This document shows positions 37,544 to 45,350 of a stretch of DNA of 64,000 bases, one piece after another; the stretch's first letter is position 1; each line of letters begins with the position of its first letter. Location: positions 5,882,501 to 5,946,500 of the forward strand of contig NC_014501.1 of assembly GCF_000147335.1 (NCBI RefSeq). Direction: 5' to 3'. The stretch comes from Gloeothece verrucosa PCC 7822 (lineage in GTDB: Bacteria > Cyanobacteriota > Cyanobacteriia > Cyanobacteriales > Microcystaceae). The notes beneath the pieces are model-generated. The model was not told the origin of the DNA. It saw only the letters and a program-made list of their open reading frames with translations, and did no database searches. The position numbers and the translations under genes are program-made.

Positions 37544-38095
37544 CTATTGAACGACAGGATTGACTTTTAAAATCGAGGGAATTTGAGCTAGAATTTGCGA
37601 AACAATCTGCTCGGGGGTTTGATGCTCTGTGATCGAAATCTGTAAATCTGCCTGTTTATACAAAGGTCGTCTCTGAGTCCATAAAGATTGTAATTTCTGT
37701 TCAAGGTCAACATCTCTGAGTAAAGGTCGAGTGCTATCCTCCTTTAAGCGTTGTATCAGTAAATCAACAGGACTATCAAGCCAAATAATTAACCCATGAC
37801 GTAAATAACTCCAATTCATTTGTTTTATGACGATGCCTCCACCTGTAGCGATAATGCTTTTTGTATAGCTACAAAGCTCACTCAAAACTTGAGATTCTAT
37901 TTTTCGAAAAGCCTCTTCTCCTAGTGTGTTAAAAATCTCATTAACCGTGTTTCCACTCACGCGCTCAATTAACACATCGCTATCAAAAAAACGATAGCCT
38001 AATTTCTCGGCTAATAGCTCTCCTACCGTAGTTTTGCCGGTACCAGGCATACCAATGAGAAATATACTAACTCCTTTGAGTAAATTTAGGGTCAT
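37544..38095 (-). CDS. aroK: Shikimate kinase
   Basis: Shikimate kinase phosphorylates shikimate in the pathway to chorismate and aromatic amino acids. The 183-residue product has Walker A (GMPGTGKTTVG), the shikimate-binding DSD (RFFDSDVLIE), EEAFRKIESQVL, the GGG motif (IATGGGIV) and the lid Arg region (EDSTRPLLRD). Length is standard. Monocistronic, convergent with the dienelactone-hydrolase gene. Confidence 0.95.
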   Translation of the reverse strand: MTLNLLKGVSIFLIGMPGTGKTTVGELLAEKLGYRFFDSDVLIERVSGNTVNEIFNTLGEEAFRKIESQVLSELCSYTKSIIATGGGIVIKQMNWSYLRHGLIIWLDSPVDLLIQRLKEDSTRPLLRDVDLEQKLQSLWTQRRPLYKQADLQISITEHQTPEQIVSQILAQIPSILKVNPVVQ

Positions 38096-38491
38096 TTATA
38101 GGAAACTCTCAAGCTAAACAATGATCATAATCTAGCAAATTCACGAATAAATAATCTTAAAATAGAAAATGTCATCTATCTTTAGTTATAAATTCTAGTC
38201 TTGATTATATCAATATATCTTGATAATATATCTGAACAGTTGATGTTTTTTAAAGTAGCTTGATCAATTCAATAAGAGTTATGGCTGCCAAATGTAACTT
38301 CATTGGGTATTCTAGAATTAGGTAGCTTAACAAAAACTTTATTGAATGTTGACAAAATTTTTATAAATAGTATTCTGTCAAGTCAATAAACGGTATATTT
38401 ATTTAAATAACTACTATATGCCAACCACCTATGAGGGTTTCCACCCAAAAATTGTTTAAACATTTGTTTTAATTAACTAGGAGCCAGAGAA
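38096..38491. promoter_or_regulatory. 396-bp AT-rich spacer with a sigma-70-like promoter
   Basis: TTGACA (38349-38354) and TATTCT (38371-38376) are 16 bp apart, a fair match to a housekeeping promoter for the 64-residue gene, whose ribosome binding site TAGGAG is at about 38480. The rest of the spacer is AT-rich with no ORF. Confidence 0.5.
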
Positions 38492-38686
38492 ATGTATTAT
38501 ATACGTGATGTTGTCAAACAAGCTCTTGATACAGGCTATTTAACCCTAGAAGCCGAAGAAAACCTACGCCGAATGTTAAGTAAAAAGTATAGTGAAGAAG
38601 ATTTAGAAGCATTTATCGCTCTACAACAAGCAGCCATGTCAGGTCTTGTCAGACAACAGTCTAGAGAAGTTATGATGATGGGTTAA
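38492..38686 (+). CDS. Small conserved cyanobacterial protein (64 aa)
   Basis: The 64-residue, mostly helical product starts MYYIRDVVKQALDTGYLTLEAEENLRRML, which looks like a conserved small cyanobacterial protein. No membrane segment. A clear GGAG ribosome binding site 8-9 bases before the ATG and a promoter-like pair upstream support expression. The stop codon overlaps that of the opposite gene (the TTAA at 38683-38686 is shared). Confidence 0.75.
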   Translation: MYYIRDVVKQALDTGYLTLEAEENLRRMLSKKYSEEDLEAFIALQQAAMSGLVRQQSREVMMMG

Positions 38687-39363
38687 ACCCATTCCTCATC
38701 TTCATCTTCTTTGTCTGTGGACTGAGGCGGATTTTCAGGATAGGGAGAATTGATCACTCGGTAGTCAGCGTCGTAAACCGGGTCAGGAGAACGGCGTTCT
38801 GGCGGTTTTGCCTCCCTATAGCTATAAGAATAGACCGAACCTTGACGAGAAGTAGTTTTAGGTTGCTGCTGAACTTCAAAATTCGACGCTTGCTCTTGAG
38901 AAAAAATAGAGTTAAATTCTTTCTGTATAACCGTAGGTTCTGAAGGAGGGGTTTCAATATCCCAATCTTTGGAGCTATTGTCTCTATCCCATTCAAAATT
39001 CGTCTGAGAATCTGTAGTAGAGGGCCTATCTGATACTTCTTTTTGCCTGTTTGACTCAAACACTTCTCTAGTGAATCCTTGTCTTGGTGGTGGAGCAACC
39101 GGCTCAGGAGGAGACATACTCGCTAATGGTTCTCGGGGAGTTCTTCGTCTAAAGCTGACATACAATAACTGTAACAATAAACTGGTAAATAACCCGGCTC
39201 CAGCAAAAATTAATACCCACACAGCCAGAGACAATTGTATCGTCTTAGTGCCAAAAATAACTAAAGCTACTGGTTGCTGATTTTGCAAGACAAAAACAAT
39301 TGAAATAACCAGCAAAGCTATGATAATCAGTGGACGAAAGATAATAATAGCTATCATAAGCAC
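38683..39363 (-). CDS. LapA-domain membrane protein with long polar tail
   Basis: The 226-residue product has two membrane helices (about 5-27 and 42-70) with the DUF1049/LapA-like core VLQNQQPVALVIFGTKTIQLSLAVWVLI. A ~150-residue low-complexity tail follows, rich in P, Q, S, E and D and presumably cytoplasmic and disordered. LapA-type proteins help assemble lipopolysaccharide in proteobacteria; the role in cyanobacteria is unclear. It ends tail-to-tail with the 64-aa gene, sharing the TTAA. Confidence 0.75.
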   Translation of the reverse strand: MLMIAIIIFRPLIIIALLVISIVFVLQNQQPVALVIFGTKTIQLSLAVWVLIFAGAGLFTSLLLQLLYVSFRRRTPREPLASMSPPEPVAPPPRQGFTREVFESNRQKEVSDRPSTTDSQTNFEWDRDNSSKDWDIETPPSEPTVIQKEFNSIFSQEQASNFEVQQQPKTTSRQGSVYSYSYREAKPPERRSPDPVYDADYRVINSPYPENPPQSTDKEDEDEEWV

Positions 39364-39486
39364 AGGAAATAGAGAGTAAAAAGCTCTGCTTGCGCCCCAA
39401 ATTTTCGGTCAACCCGCCTCATAAATATAACCTTTTTTCATTGTACAGAAATCTGGCTATTGAGCTTATCGGCTTTACTGGTACAT

Positions 39487-40101
39487 TTACTGGCCTTCCC
39501 AACGCTTTAAAGGAACACAATCAAGATCAAGTTGATCTAAAGTACGAGCAACCACGAAATCTACCAAATCCTCAATGGTTTTTGGGTCATGATACCAGGC
39601 AGGAATAGCAGGGACAATTTTTACACCGGCTTCAGCTAACTGAGTCAAATTTCTTAAATGAATCAAGCTGAAGGGAGTTTCTCGGGGAACAATCACTAAA
39701 GGACGGCTTTCTTTAAGTTGAACATCGGCGGCTCTTTCCATGAGATCCGAACTTAAACCTGCCGCTATTTTGGCAACGGTACTCATACTACAAGGAATAA
39801 TAACCATGCCTAAAGTCCGAAAAGAACCACTAGCAATGCTTGCTCCTACATCAGACCAACGGTGACAACGCAGTTTCCCAAGCTGAGGAACCCCGGCTTG
39901 TTCGCGCCAAAATTGTTCTTGTAGGTCAGGTTCGGCCGGCATCCGAACATTTTGTTCAGCTTGCCACACCATATAAACAGCTTTTGAAGCCACCACATCG
40001 ATGATATAGTTAGCCTCTAAAAGAAATTTGATGGTGCGGACGGCATAAATTAAACCTGAAGCCCCGCTAATACCCAAAATAAGTGGTTTTTCAGTAGTCA
40101 T
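39487..40101 (-). CDS. ubiX: Flavin prenyltransferase UbiX
   Basis: UbiX attaches dimethylallyl to FMN, making the cofactor of UbiD-type decarboxylases. The 204-residue product has LGISGASGLIYAVRTIKFL, VIIPCSMSTVAKIAAGLS with the conserved Ser/Cys region, and VIVPRETPFSLIHLRNL. Full length. The start codon lies within a run of TTAGTCA-type heptamers (40094-40142); on the coding strand the ATG is part of the unit CTAATGA, and no Shine-Dalgarno sequence is seen. ubiD is not in the window. Confidence 0.95.
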   Translation of the reverse strand: MTTEKPLILGISGASGLIYAVRTIKFLLEANYIIDVVASKAVYMVWQAEQNVRMPAEPDLQEQFWREQAGVPQLGKLRCHRWSDVGASIASGSFRTLGMVIIPCSMSTVAKIAAGLSSDLMERAADVQLKESRPLVIVPRETPFSLIHLRNLTQLAEAGVKIVPAIPAWYHDPKTIEDLVDFVVARTLDQLDLDCVPLKRWEGQ

Positions 40102-40142
40102 TAGTGATTAGTCATTAGTCATGAGTGATTAGGCATTAGTTA
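40094..40142. repeat. Heptamer repeat at the ubiX start codon
   Basis: Units of the TTAGTCA/TTAGTGA/TTAGGCA type run outward from the ubiX ATG. This is the second gene in the window, after the invertase, whose start codon is made from this repeat. Confidence 0.85.
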
Positions 40143-40162
40143 GACGGTTAATTGTTAAGTAT

Positions 40163-40894
40163 TTAGATCAGTCCTTCAAGTTCTAACTCCTCAATCATTT
40201 GAAGTCCGCGAGGGTCACCGAGTTTTAGCAATGCTCCTTTAGCATCTTCTTTAACTCCGAGGTCTAGATCTTCTACTAATGCTTCAATTAAGGCATCAAT
40301 AGCCGTAGCATAGACTACGTTTAACGGGAGTTCTTGGCAAAGTTGTCCGACTGACCAAGCACAGTTGCTTCGAACTGCCGCCGTTAAATCTCCTCTTAAT
40401 CCTTCCACTAGAGGAGGGATAGCGGCAATAACATCCTCGTATTCTAGTTTAGCAACTTGAGCAAGACTGCTGGCTGCCCAAAGGCGCACGGCTGAAATAT
40501 CGGTCTTGAGTGCATGAAGCAAAGGTTTTAAGGCGCGGCGATCGCGGCAATTTCCCAAAGCCCAAACCACTCCTTTACGAACATAGCCATTCAAATCTGT
40601 ATGAAGTAGATTAATTAGAGGTTCTACTGCATTAGCGCTGGTATTACGCCCTAAAGCATAGGCGGCACTCACTCGAACTAGAGGACAAAGATCATTTAAT
40701 AATTCAATTAAAAAAGGAATAGAGCGATCATCTTTGAGTTCACAAAAAGCTCTAGTGGCGATCATCCGATGCGATGGCATTTCTGAAGAGAGCAACGCCA
40801 ACATCTCCTCTGGGTCAGGGGGGAGACTTTCTTCTTCGAGGTAATCCAGAGGGCTATCTTGTTGATCAATTGCATTTAGGTCATCATCGTTCAT
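40163..40894 (-). CDS. HEAT-repeat protein
   Basis: The 243-residue product is made of about five HEAT-type helical repeats (units such as IPFLIELLNDLCPLVRVSAAYALG, then AVEPLINLLHT, ALKPLLHALKTDISAVRLWAASSL). The first ~35 residues are acidic. PBS-lyase-like HEAT proteins are frequent in cyanobacteria, and some attach bilins to phycobiliproteins. This one has no linked cpc/apc genes, so a scaffold role is as likely. Cytoplasmic. Confidence 0.85.
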   Translation of the reverse strand: MNDDDLNAIDQQDSPLDYLEEESLPPDPEEMLALLSSEMPSHRMIATRAFCELKDDRSIPFLIELLNDLCPLVRVSAAYALGRNTSANAVEPLINLLHTDLNGYVRKGVVWALGNCRDRRALKPLLHALKTDISAVRLWAASSLAQVAKLEYEDVIAAIPPLVEGLRGDLTAAVRSNCAWSVGQLCQELPLNVVYATAIDALIEALVEDLDLGVKEDAKGALLKLGDPRGLQMIEELELEGLI

Positions 40895-40948
40895 ATTTGA
40901 TAGATTATCATTCCCTTAGCACAAATTCTCAAAAATAAAATAATCGTT

Positions 40949-41473
40949 TCAATCAAAGCTATTATTGAGAGGTTTAATCATCGTTAAAGATTGAGGTTTA
41001 AAACCGAGACGATCATATAAATTGAGGGCAGACTGGTTATTGAGGAAAACTTGCAGCCCCATTTGGCGATCTCCTCTGCTTTTTGCCCAATTTTGAGCTT
41101 GATTGAACAAAGCCGTAGCGATGCCCTGATAACGATGTTGGGGGGCAACGTAGACTAAAAAAATGTGAGCATATCGCTCTCCTGTGACCTGATCAACGCC
41201 AGTTCCCATCCATAAACAAGCTATAGAGGTGGATAGTTTTTCAGTTTCAGAGCTTAATTCTACCAACCACAGGGGAGTTTGTGAGGAAAAATATTTTCTG
41301 ACGGTTTCCGCCAGATGAGAGAAATTTTCTTGTTTAGGAAAAAGTTCCTGGTAAGTTTCGTTCATAAACTTCACCAGTAATGCTGTATCTTTACTCGATC
41401 CCTGTTTTAATCGATAACCTTCGGGTAACACGTTGCTCAACCTTGCTCTAAGCTGACAAGTACCAATTCCCAA
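40949..41473 (-). CDS. GNAT-family N-acetyltransferase
   Basis: The 174-residue product has the acetyl-CoA-binding motif A with VAPQHRYQGIATALFNQAQNWAK (Q/RxxGxA type) and motif B LQVFLNNQSALNLYDRLGFKP. The substrate is not predictable. It lies 4 bp downstream of the small membrane protein at 41478-41669, so they probably form one transcript. Confidence 0.87.
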   Translation of the reverse strand: MGIGTCQLRARLSNVLPEGYRLKQGSSKDTALLVKFMNETYQELFPKQENFSHLAETVRKYFSSQTPLWLVELSSETEKLSTSIACLWMGTGVDQVTGERYAHIFLVYVAPQHRYQGIATALFNQAQNWAKSRGDRQMGLQVFLNNQSALNLYDRLGFKPQSLTMIKPLNNSFD

Positions 41474-41477
41474 ATTT

Positions 41478-41669
41478 TTAGTAGGAGCGAGTTAAGCTAG
41501 AGGGATAAACTTGATCCAAGGTTTTAGGGATAGCTAACCCTAAATCGTCTGTGGGTGCGGGACCTGAAAGCCCAGCAGGTAGGAAAGTTCGGGCGCTGAC
41601 CACCACTAAGGCCACTAAAAAGATGATAACAGCTACCAAGGGAGCGATGTATTGACGCAAAAATGCCAT
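41478..41669 (-). CDS. Small single-helix membrane protein
   Basis: The 63-residue product has one N-terminal membrane helix (YIAPLVAVIIFLVALVVVSA) and a short polar tail with GLAIPKTLDQVYPSSL. It is translationally close to the GNAT gene (4-bp gap). The family is unknown to me. Confidence 0.6.
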   Translation of the reverse strand: MAFLRQYIAPLVAVIIFLVALVVVSARTFLPAGLSGPAPTDDLGLAIPKTLDQVYPSSLTRSY

Positions 41670-42093
41670 AGCCAGATTTAAAGAAACTGTATTTGCCGCA
41701 AAAAATGAGCTTTATCTAGTTTAACCTACAGGTTCAATTCTGGAGCATTTCTCAGCTACAATCATCCGTCGGCAACAAGTTCCCAAACCCAGCCATAAGC
41801 AGATTTCTACCAATTCCAATTGCAGCCGCTAAAACTCGCCTATAGCAGCCGTAAAAAATACTATTGTTTTGAGTTTTTTAGGAAATGATCTCCGGCCATA
41901 CCAACTAAGTTGTTGTTTACGTAGAAATACTGTTTTGTTTTTATTAATTAAAATTTTGGGCTTATATTTTTCGTTAAAATTACTTTTAAAGTTGACAAAT
42001 CTAATCTTAATTTTAAATTTAAAAAAATCTTGTCATTTAATTTTTTAAAGACTAAAATTAATAATAGTTATTCCCAAAACTCTATTTAAATAT
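41670..42093. other. 424-bp AT-rich spacer
   Basis: Promoter region for the PEP-CTERM gene at 42094 and the small membrane gene. AT-rich after about 41900. No repeat or ORF seen. Confidence 0.4.
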
Positions 42094-42810
42094 ATGAAAA
42101 GGCCTTATTCCCTAGCTAAAGTGACAGCTTTTTCTTTAGTAGCGATCAGTGCTTCTGCTTTATCTTTAACATTAGCGTCTGCTAAATCTGAAGCGGCAAC
42201 CCTAGTGAGTAACATTAATCTCTCAGGGACTTCTACGGCTAATCAACTGTATCAACTATCAAACAAGGATAGAACTGGAGCCAGTTTCAAAGCTCCAACT
42301 TACGCTTCTACGCTAACGAATATTCAACTATCTTTAGTCTCTAATAGTACAATACCTGAGACGGTTAGTATAGATCTTTATAACTCACTTGATGATAATT
42401 ATTCTCCTACGGGTTCACCTTTTGCAACCATTAGCCAATCTGTTTCTCTGGATGTTTTGACACCTACGGTGGTTACTTTTAGCCCCTCTTCTACTATTTC
42501 ATTAAACACAAATGCCAATTATGCTTTTGTTGTGCGTACTGAGAGTGGAAGTTCCATGCAACTACAATCAAGCTGTCTGGGTAATAGCTGTGAAAATTCG
42601 CCGGGTTACACTGGACTAACGGCTCCGCCCTTAAACATTTTTACTACTATTGACAGTGGGATAAGTTGGAATTCTCAGCTTTCTCAAAGAGTTTTTGCTA
42701 TTAATGTCAGCAACGCGCCAAGCACACCTGAACCAACTACGATTTTAGGTTTTTTAGTTTTAGGAGCATCGGGTTTAATGATTAAAAAAAATCCGGGAAA
42801 TTATCGCTAA
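42094..42810 (+). CDS. PEP-CTERM protein with choice-of-anchor-R-like domain
   Basis: The 238-residue product has a signal peptide (VTAFSLVAISASALSLTLASA) and a beta-rich domain resembling the choice-of-anchor R type (NQLYQLSNKDRTGASFKAPTYASTLTNIQL). The C-terminus is TPEPTTILGFLVLGASGLMI with a KKNPGNYR tail, the PEP-CTERM sorting signal. Its domain is unrelated to the PEP-CTERM pair at 14.5-16.9 kb. Confidence 0.88.
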   Translation: MKRPYSLAKVTAFSLVAISASALSLTLASAKSEAATLVSNINLSGTSTANQLYQLSNKDRTGASFKAPTYASTLTNIQLSLVSNSTIPETVSIDLYNSLDDNYSPTGSPFATISQSVSLDVLTPTVVTFSPSSTISLNTNANYAFVVRTESGSSMQLQSSCLGNSCENSPGYTGLTAPPLNIFTTIDSGISWNSQLSQRVFAINVSNAPSTPEPTTILGFLVLGASGLMIKKNPGNYR

Positions 42811-43076
42811 CTATTAAACTTTACTTTCATAAATTTGAGAAACTCTATCTTTTTTTAGTTGAGTTTTGAGTCCGTGCGAACTACATCTATTACCCAAGGA
42901 TTTTTGAAATTTTTCTTTAAAGATTAATCAGGACAAAGAGAACAATTTATAATTTTTAGTTCTGGTGGTAGGGGCGGCCCTGTTCCCACAGATCACCCCA
43001 TCCCTTAACTTACATACTCACTATCGTTTTTGAGGTAGCTTTTAAGTCAGACTGTATGAGGAAAACTCAAGACTTT

Positions 43077-43463
43077 CTAGGGTGAAGGTTGTAAGTCTTC
43101 TAATTTAACGGGAAAACCGTACACACTAACGATTAGCTCCGCTAAACATTCACTGGCAGATTTTCCACTCGCTAATATGGCTTTAGCTAATTGTATAACC
43201 TCAGTGAAACTTTTCTTTTGAAACATAAAGGCATTACATAACTCCTGATTTGTGTAATATAGTTCTTGTTCTAGAACTTCTAAGCGGCTATTCTGGAGCT
43301 TTGCCAGACTATGCCAAGACTGTATCTGCTCGCGCAACAATTCTATCTCATCAAAAGTCGCTAATAAGCTCTCATCAGAGATGATGGTTAATGGTGTTGA
43401 TGCTCTGACTTTTTCAACAGTCCTGTTCTGAGTTAAAACATTTTTATGGTTGAGTTGGTGCAT
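43077..43463 (-). CDS. Coiled-coil protein of unknown function
   Basis: The 128-residue product has a leucine/glutamate heptad region (about 35-90) that should form a coiled coil, and a C-terminal segment AIVQLAKAILASGKSASECLAELI-like in composition. No membrane segment. No family recognised. Confidence 0.5.
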   Translation of the reverse strand: MHQLNHKNVLTQNRTVEKVRASTPLTIISDESLLATFDEIELLREQIQSWHSLAKLQNSRLEVLEQELYYTNQELCNAFMFQKKSFTEVIQLAKAILASGKSASECLAELIVSVYGFPVKLEDLQPSP

Positions 43464-43669
43464 TGAATTTGGTTCTACTTTCTGTTTTTTTAAAAAAGTA
43501 TACCTTATAATAATGAAGTTTTTCTGAAGTCGGAGCGAAAAATTATTAAAATTTATGGGGTTTTAGATAAAGAATTTCTACGTTCTTAAAAGGTATCCTA
43601 AAATATAAAATTGTTAAAAGCTTTTCAGTCACCGCAGCGAAATAAATTTATAAGCTCTGTTAGATAAGA

Positions 43670-43795
43670 TTAGCTTATCATAACAAGGACGGGAGCAGAC
43701 TTTGGTGTCTCGGGCGTTGCCGGCCTGTGAGTAGATTCTGTTGGGAAAAGCCCATGTTCCTGATGCGGGTGCGTGGGAGAATGTCTATTAGCAAA
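43670..43795 (+). ncRNA. Candidate structured RNA, G+C-rich island (possibly 6S-like)
   Basis: In an AT-rich spacer, about 100 bases (43690-43790) are clearly richer in G+C and fold well. A closing helix pairs TCTC...GAGA and GCGT...GCGT across the segment, with an internal hairpin TGGG-AAAAG-CCCA. A hairpin GATAAG-ATTAG-CTTATC lies just before it. The long hairpin with internal bubbles is reminiscent of 6S RNA, but I cannot identify it by primary sequence. It ends about 25 bp before the GTG of the hydrolase gene, so a leader element of that gene is an alternative. Confidence 0.35.
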
Positions 43796-43821
43796 TTAAT
43801 ATACTCATCTCAATTAAAAGA

Positions 43822-44664
43822 GTGACAATTACCGAAAATACAATTGAAGTCGGAACGCTCAAGTGGTTTTATCGAGAAGCTATCCCTAACAACGACACCC
43901 ATAAGCCGCCAGTGCTATTCCTGCATGGGTTGCCTTCTCAAAGTTATAGTTGGACTGAGGTCATGCCCCAACTAGCAGAATCAGGACTAAGAGCGATCGC
44001 ACCAGATTGGATAGGTTCTGGATTTTCTGACAAACCTGATACTAGACGGTTTGCCTATACTCCCGAGGCTTTTATTAAAGCGTTGTCTGATTTAATAGCC
44101 GCACTCAATTTAGAAAAAGTGTCTTTAGTGGTTCAGGGTTTTTTAGGCTCAGTGGGATTACAATATGCTTTGCGCTCAAAAGAAATGATAGAGCGTTTGA
44201 TTATCCTGAATACGCCCCTTTCCACCAACGCCAAACTCCCTTGGGCCATGAAACAATGGGCACTGCCTTTGGTTGGGGATATGGTCACTCAAGATCCTCT
44301 GTTAGTCGATCGAACTTTAGAAGGCGGTAGCGGGTTTGTCATTAGTGATGAGCGTCTGAGTGTTTATCGTAAACCTTTTTTAAAAACTTCAGCCACCGGA
44401 CGAGCCTTACTTGCCACAATAAAAAATCTGAAATTGGCTGAATCTATGGCAGAATTAGAATCGGGTTTGGCTGATTTCTCTAAGCCGACTCTGATTATTT
44501 GGGGATCGGCTGACCCTTGGCTATCTTCGGCTGATGCTGAAAAATTGGCGACTAAAAGCAATATTGAATTAATCAAACTTGAAGAAGCCAAACACTATCC
44601 CCAAGAGCATTGGTCAGGTGAGATATCTCAGATAATGGTCAATTTTCTACGTCGCCAAACCTAA
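43822..44664 (+). CDS. Alpha/beta hydrolase lacking the usual nucleophile
   Basis: The frame starts at GTG. The 280-residue product has the alpha/beta-hydrolase fold of the haloalkane dehalogenase/epoxide hydrolase group: oxyanion FLHGLPSQSYSW, DWIGSGFSDKPD, then the nucleophile elbow as LVVQGFLGSVGL. Where the family has GHSMGG or HDWGG, this reads QGFLGS, so the nucleophile Ser/Asp position is Gly. The acid (WGSADPW) and the His (EAKHYPQEHW) positions are kept. It may be a non-hydrolytic member or use another residue. The structured candidate RNA is directly upstream. Confidence 0.8.
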   Translation: MTITENTIEVGTLKWFYREAIPNNDTHKPPVLFLHGLPSQSYSWTEVMPQLAESGLRAIAPDWIGSGFSDKPDTRRFAYTPEAFIKALSDLIAALNLEKVSLVVQGFLGSVGLQYALRSKEMIERLIILNTPLSTNAKLPWAMKQWALPLVGDMVTQDPLLVDRTLEGGSGFVISDERLSVYRKPFLKTSATGRALLATIKNLKLAESMAELESGLADFSKPTLIIWGSADPWLSSADAEKLATKSNIELIKLEEAKHYPQEHWSGEISQIMVNFLRRQT

Positions 44665-44732
44665 AATTTATTTGATGGCTGAGAAAATCAGTTCATCAGG
44701 ATGTTAAATTCTTGAATCATTAACAACATAAA

Positions 44733-45182
44733 ATGCCACGTTTTCGTTCTATTCTATCAATTCTGTTAGTTCTGGTAACAACACTATTGGTTAGTTGTGG
44801 AGGTTCTCCCTCTGCTGCGATTCCGACTACCTATAGTCCCGAAAAAATTGAACAATTACAAGTCTTTGTGGAACCCGTTAATCAAGCTCGTCAAGAGTTG
44901 TCCCAATTAAAAGACTTTATTTCTGAGCAAAATTGGGTCGATACCCGAACCTATATTCACGGGCCTTTAGGTCAACTCCGTCAACAGATGCTCGGTTTAT
45001 CTCGTGAACTGTTACCTAAAGATCAAAAAGAAGCAACTGATTTGGCTAAAAAGGTGTTTGGGGATTTTGAGCGTTTAGACGCAGCCGCTCAAGACCGCAG
45101 CCCAACTCGCGCTCAGGCTCAATTCCAAGAAGTTGTTAGAGATTTTGATGCTTTCTTGGATTTGATTCCCCCAGGGAGTTAA
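44733..45182 (+). CDS. psbQ: Photosystem II extrinsic lipoprotein PsbQ (CyanoQ)
   Basis: CyanoQ binds the lumenal side of photosystem II and stabilises the oxygen-evolving complex. The 149-residue product has a lipoprotein signal peptide with lipobox LLVSC and Gly/Ser after the Cys. A four-helix-bundle domain follows (SQLKDFISEQNWVDTRTYIHGPLGQLRQQML) and ends FDAFLDLIPPGS, all typical. This firmly marks the host as a photosynthetic cyanobacterium. It precedes the FAD oxidoreductase, but a heptamer array separates them. Confidence 0.93.
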   Translation: MPRFRSILSILLVLVTTLLVSCGGSPSAAIPTTYSPEKIEQLQVFVEPVNQARQELSQLKDFISEQNWVDTRTYIHGPLGQLRQQMLGLSRELLPKDQKEATDLAKKVFGDFERLDAAAQDRSPTRAQAQFQEVVRDFDAFLDLIPPGS

Positions 45183-45186
45183 TTTT

Positions 45187-45350
45187 AGTTATTAGTCATT
45201 AGTCTTATAAGTTAAGAGTTGTTAGTAAACACTGATCAGTAAACAACTGACTCGGCGGCTAATGACTACTGACTACTGACTAATGACTAATCACTAATCA
45301 CTAATCACTAATCACTAATCACTAATCACTAATCACTAATCACTAATGAC
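45187..45350. repeat. Heptamer tandem array CTAATCA with start codon embedded
   Basis: Eight perfect CTAATCA units occupy 45287-45342, flanked by CTAATGA variants at 45280-45286 and 45343-45349. Degenerate TTAGTCA units start after the psbQ stop. The ATG of the next gene (45346) is inside the last CTAATGA unit. Unit-number change would move the spacing upstream of that gene by 7 bp per unit. Confidence 0.95.

Noticed and set aside
45187-45350. Heptamer array as a possible CRISPR
   Set aside because: Units are 7 bp with no spacers; it is a simple tandem repeat.
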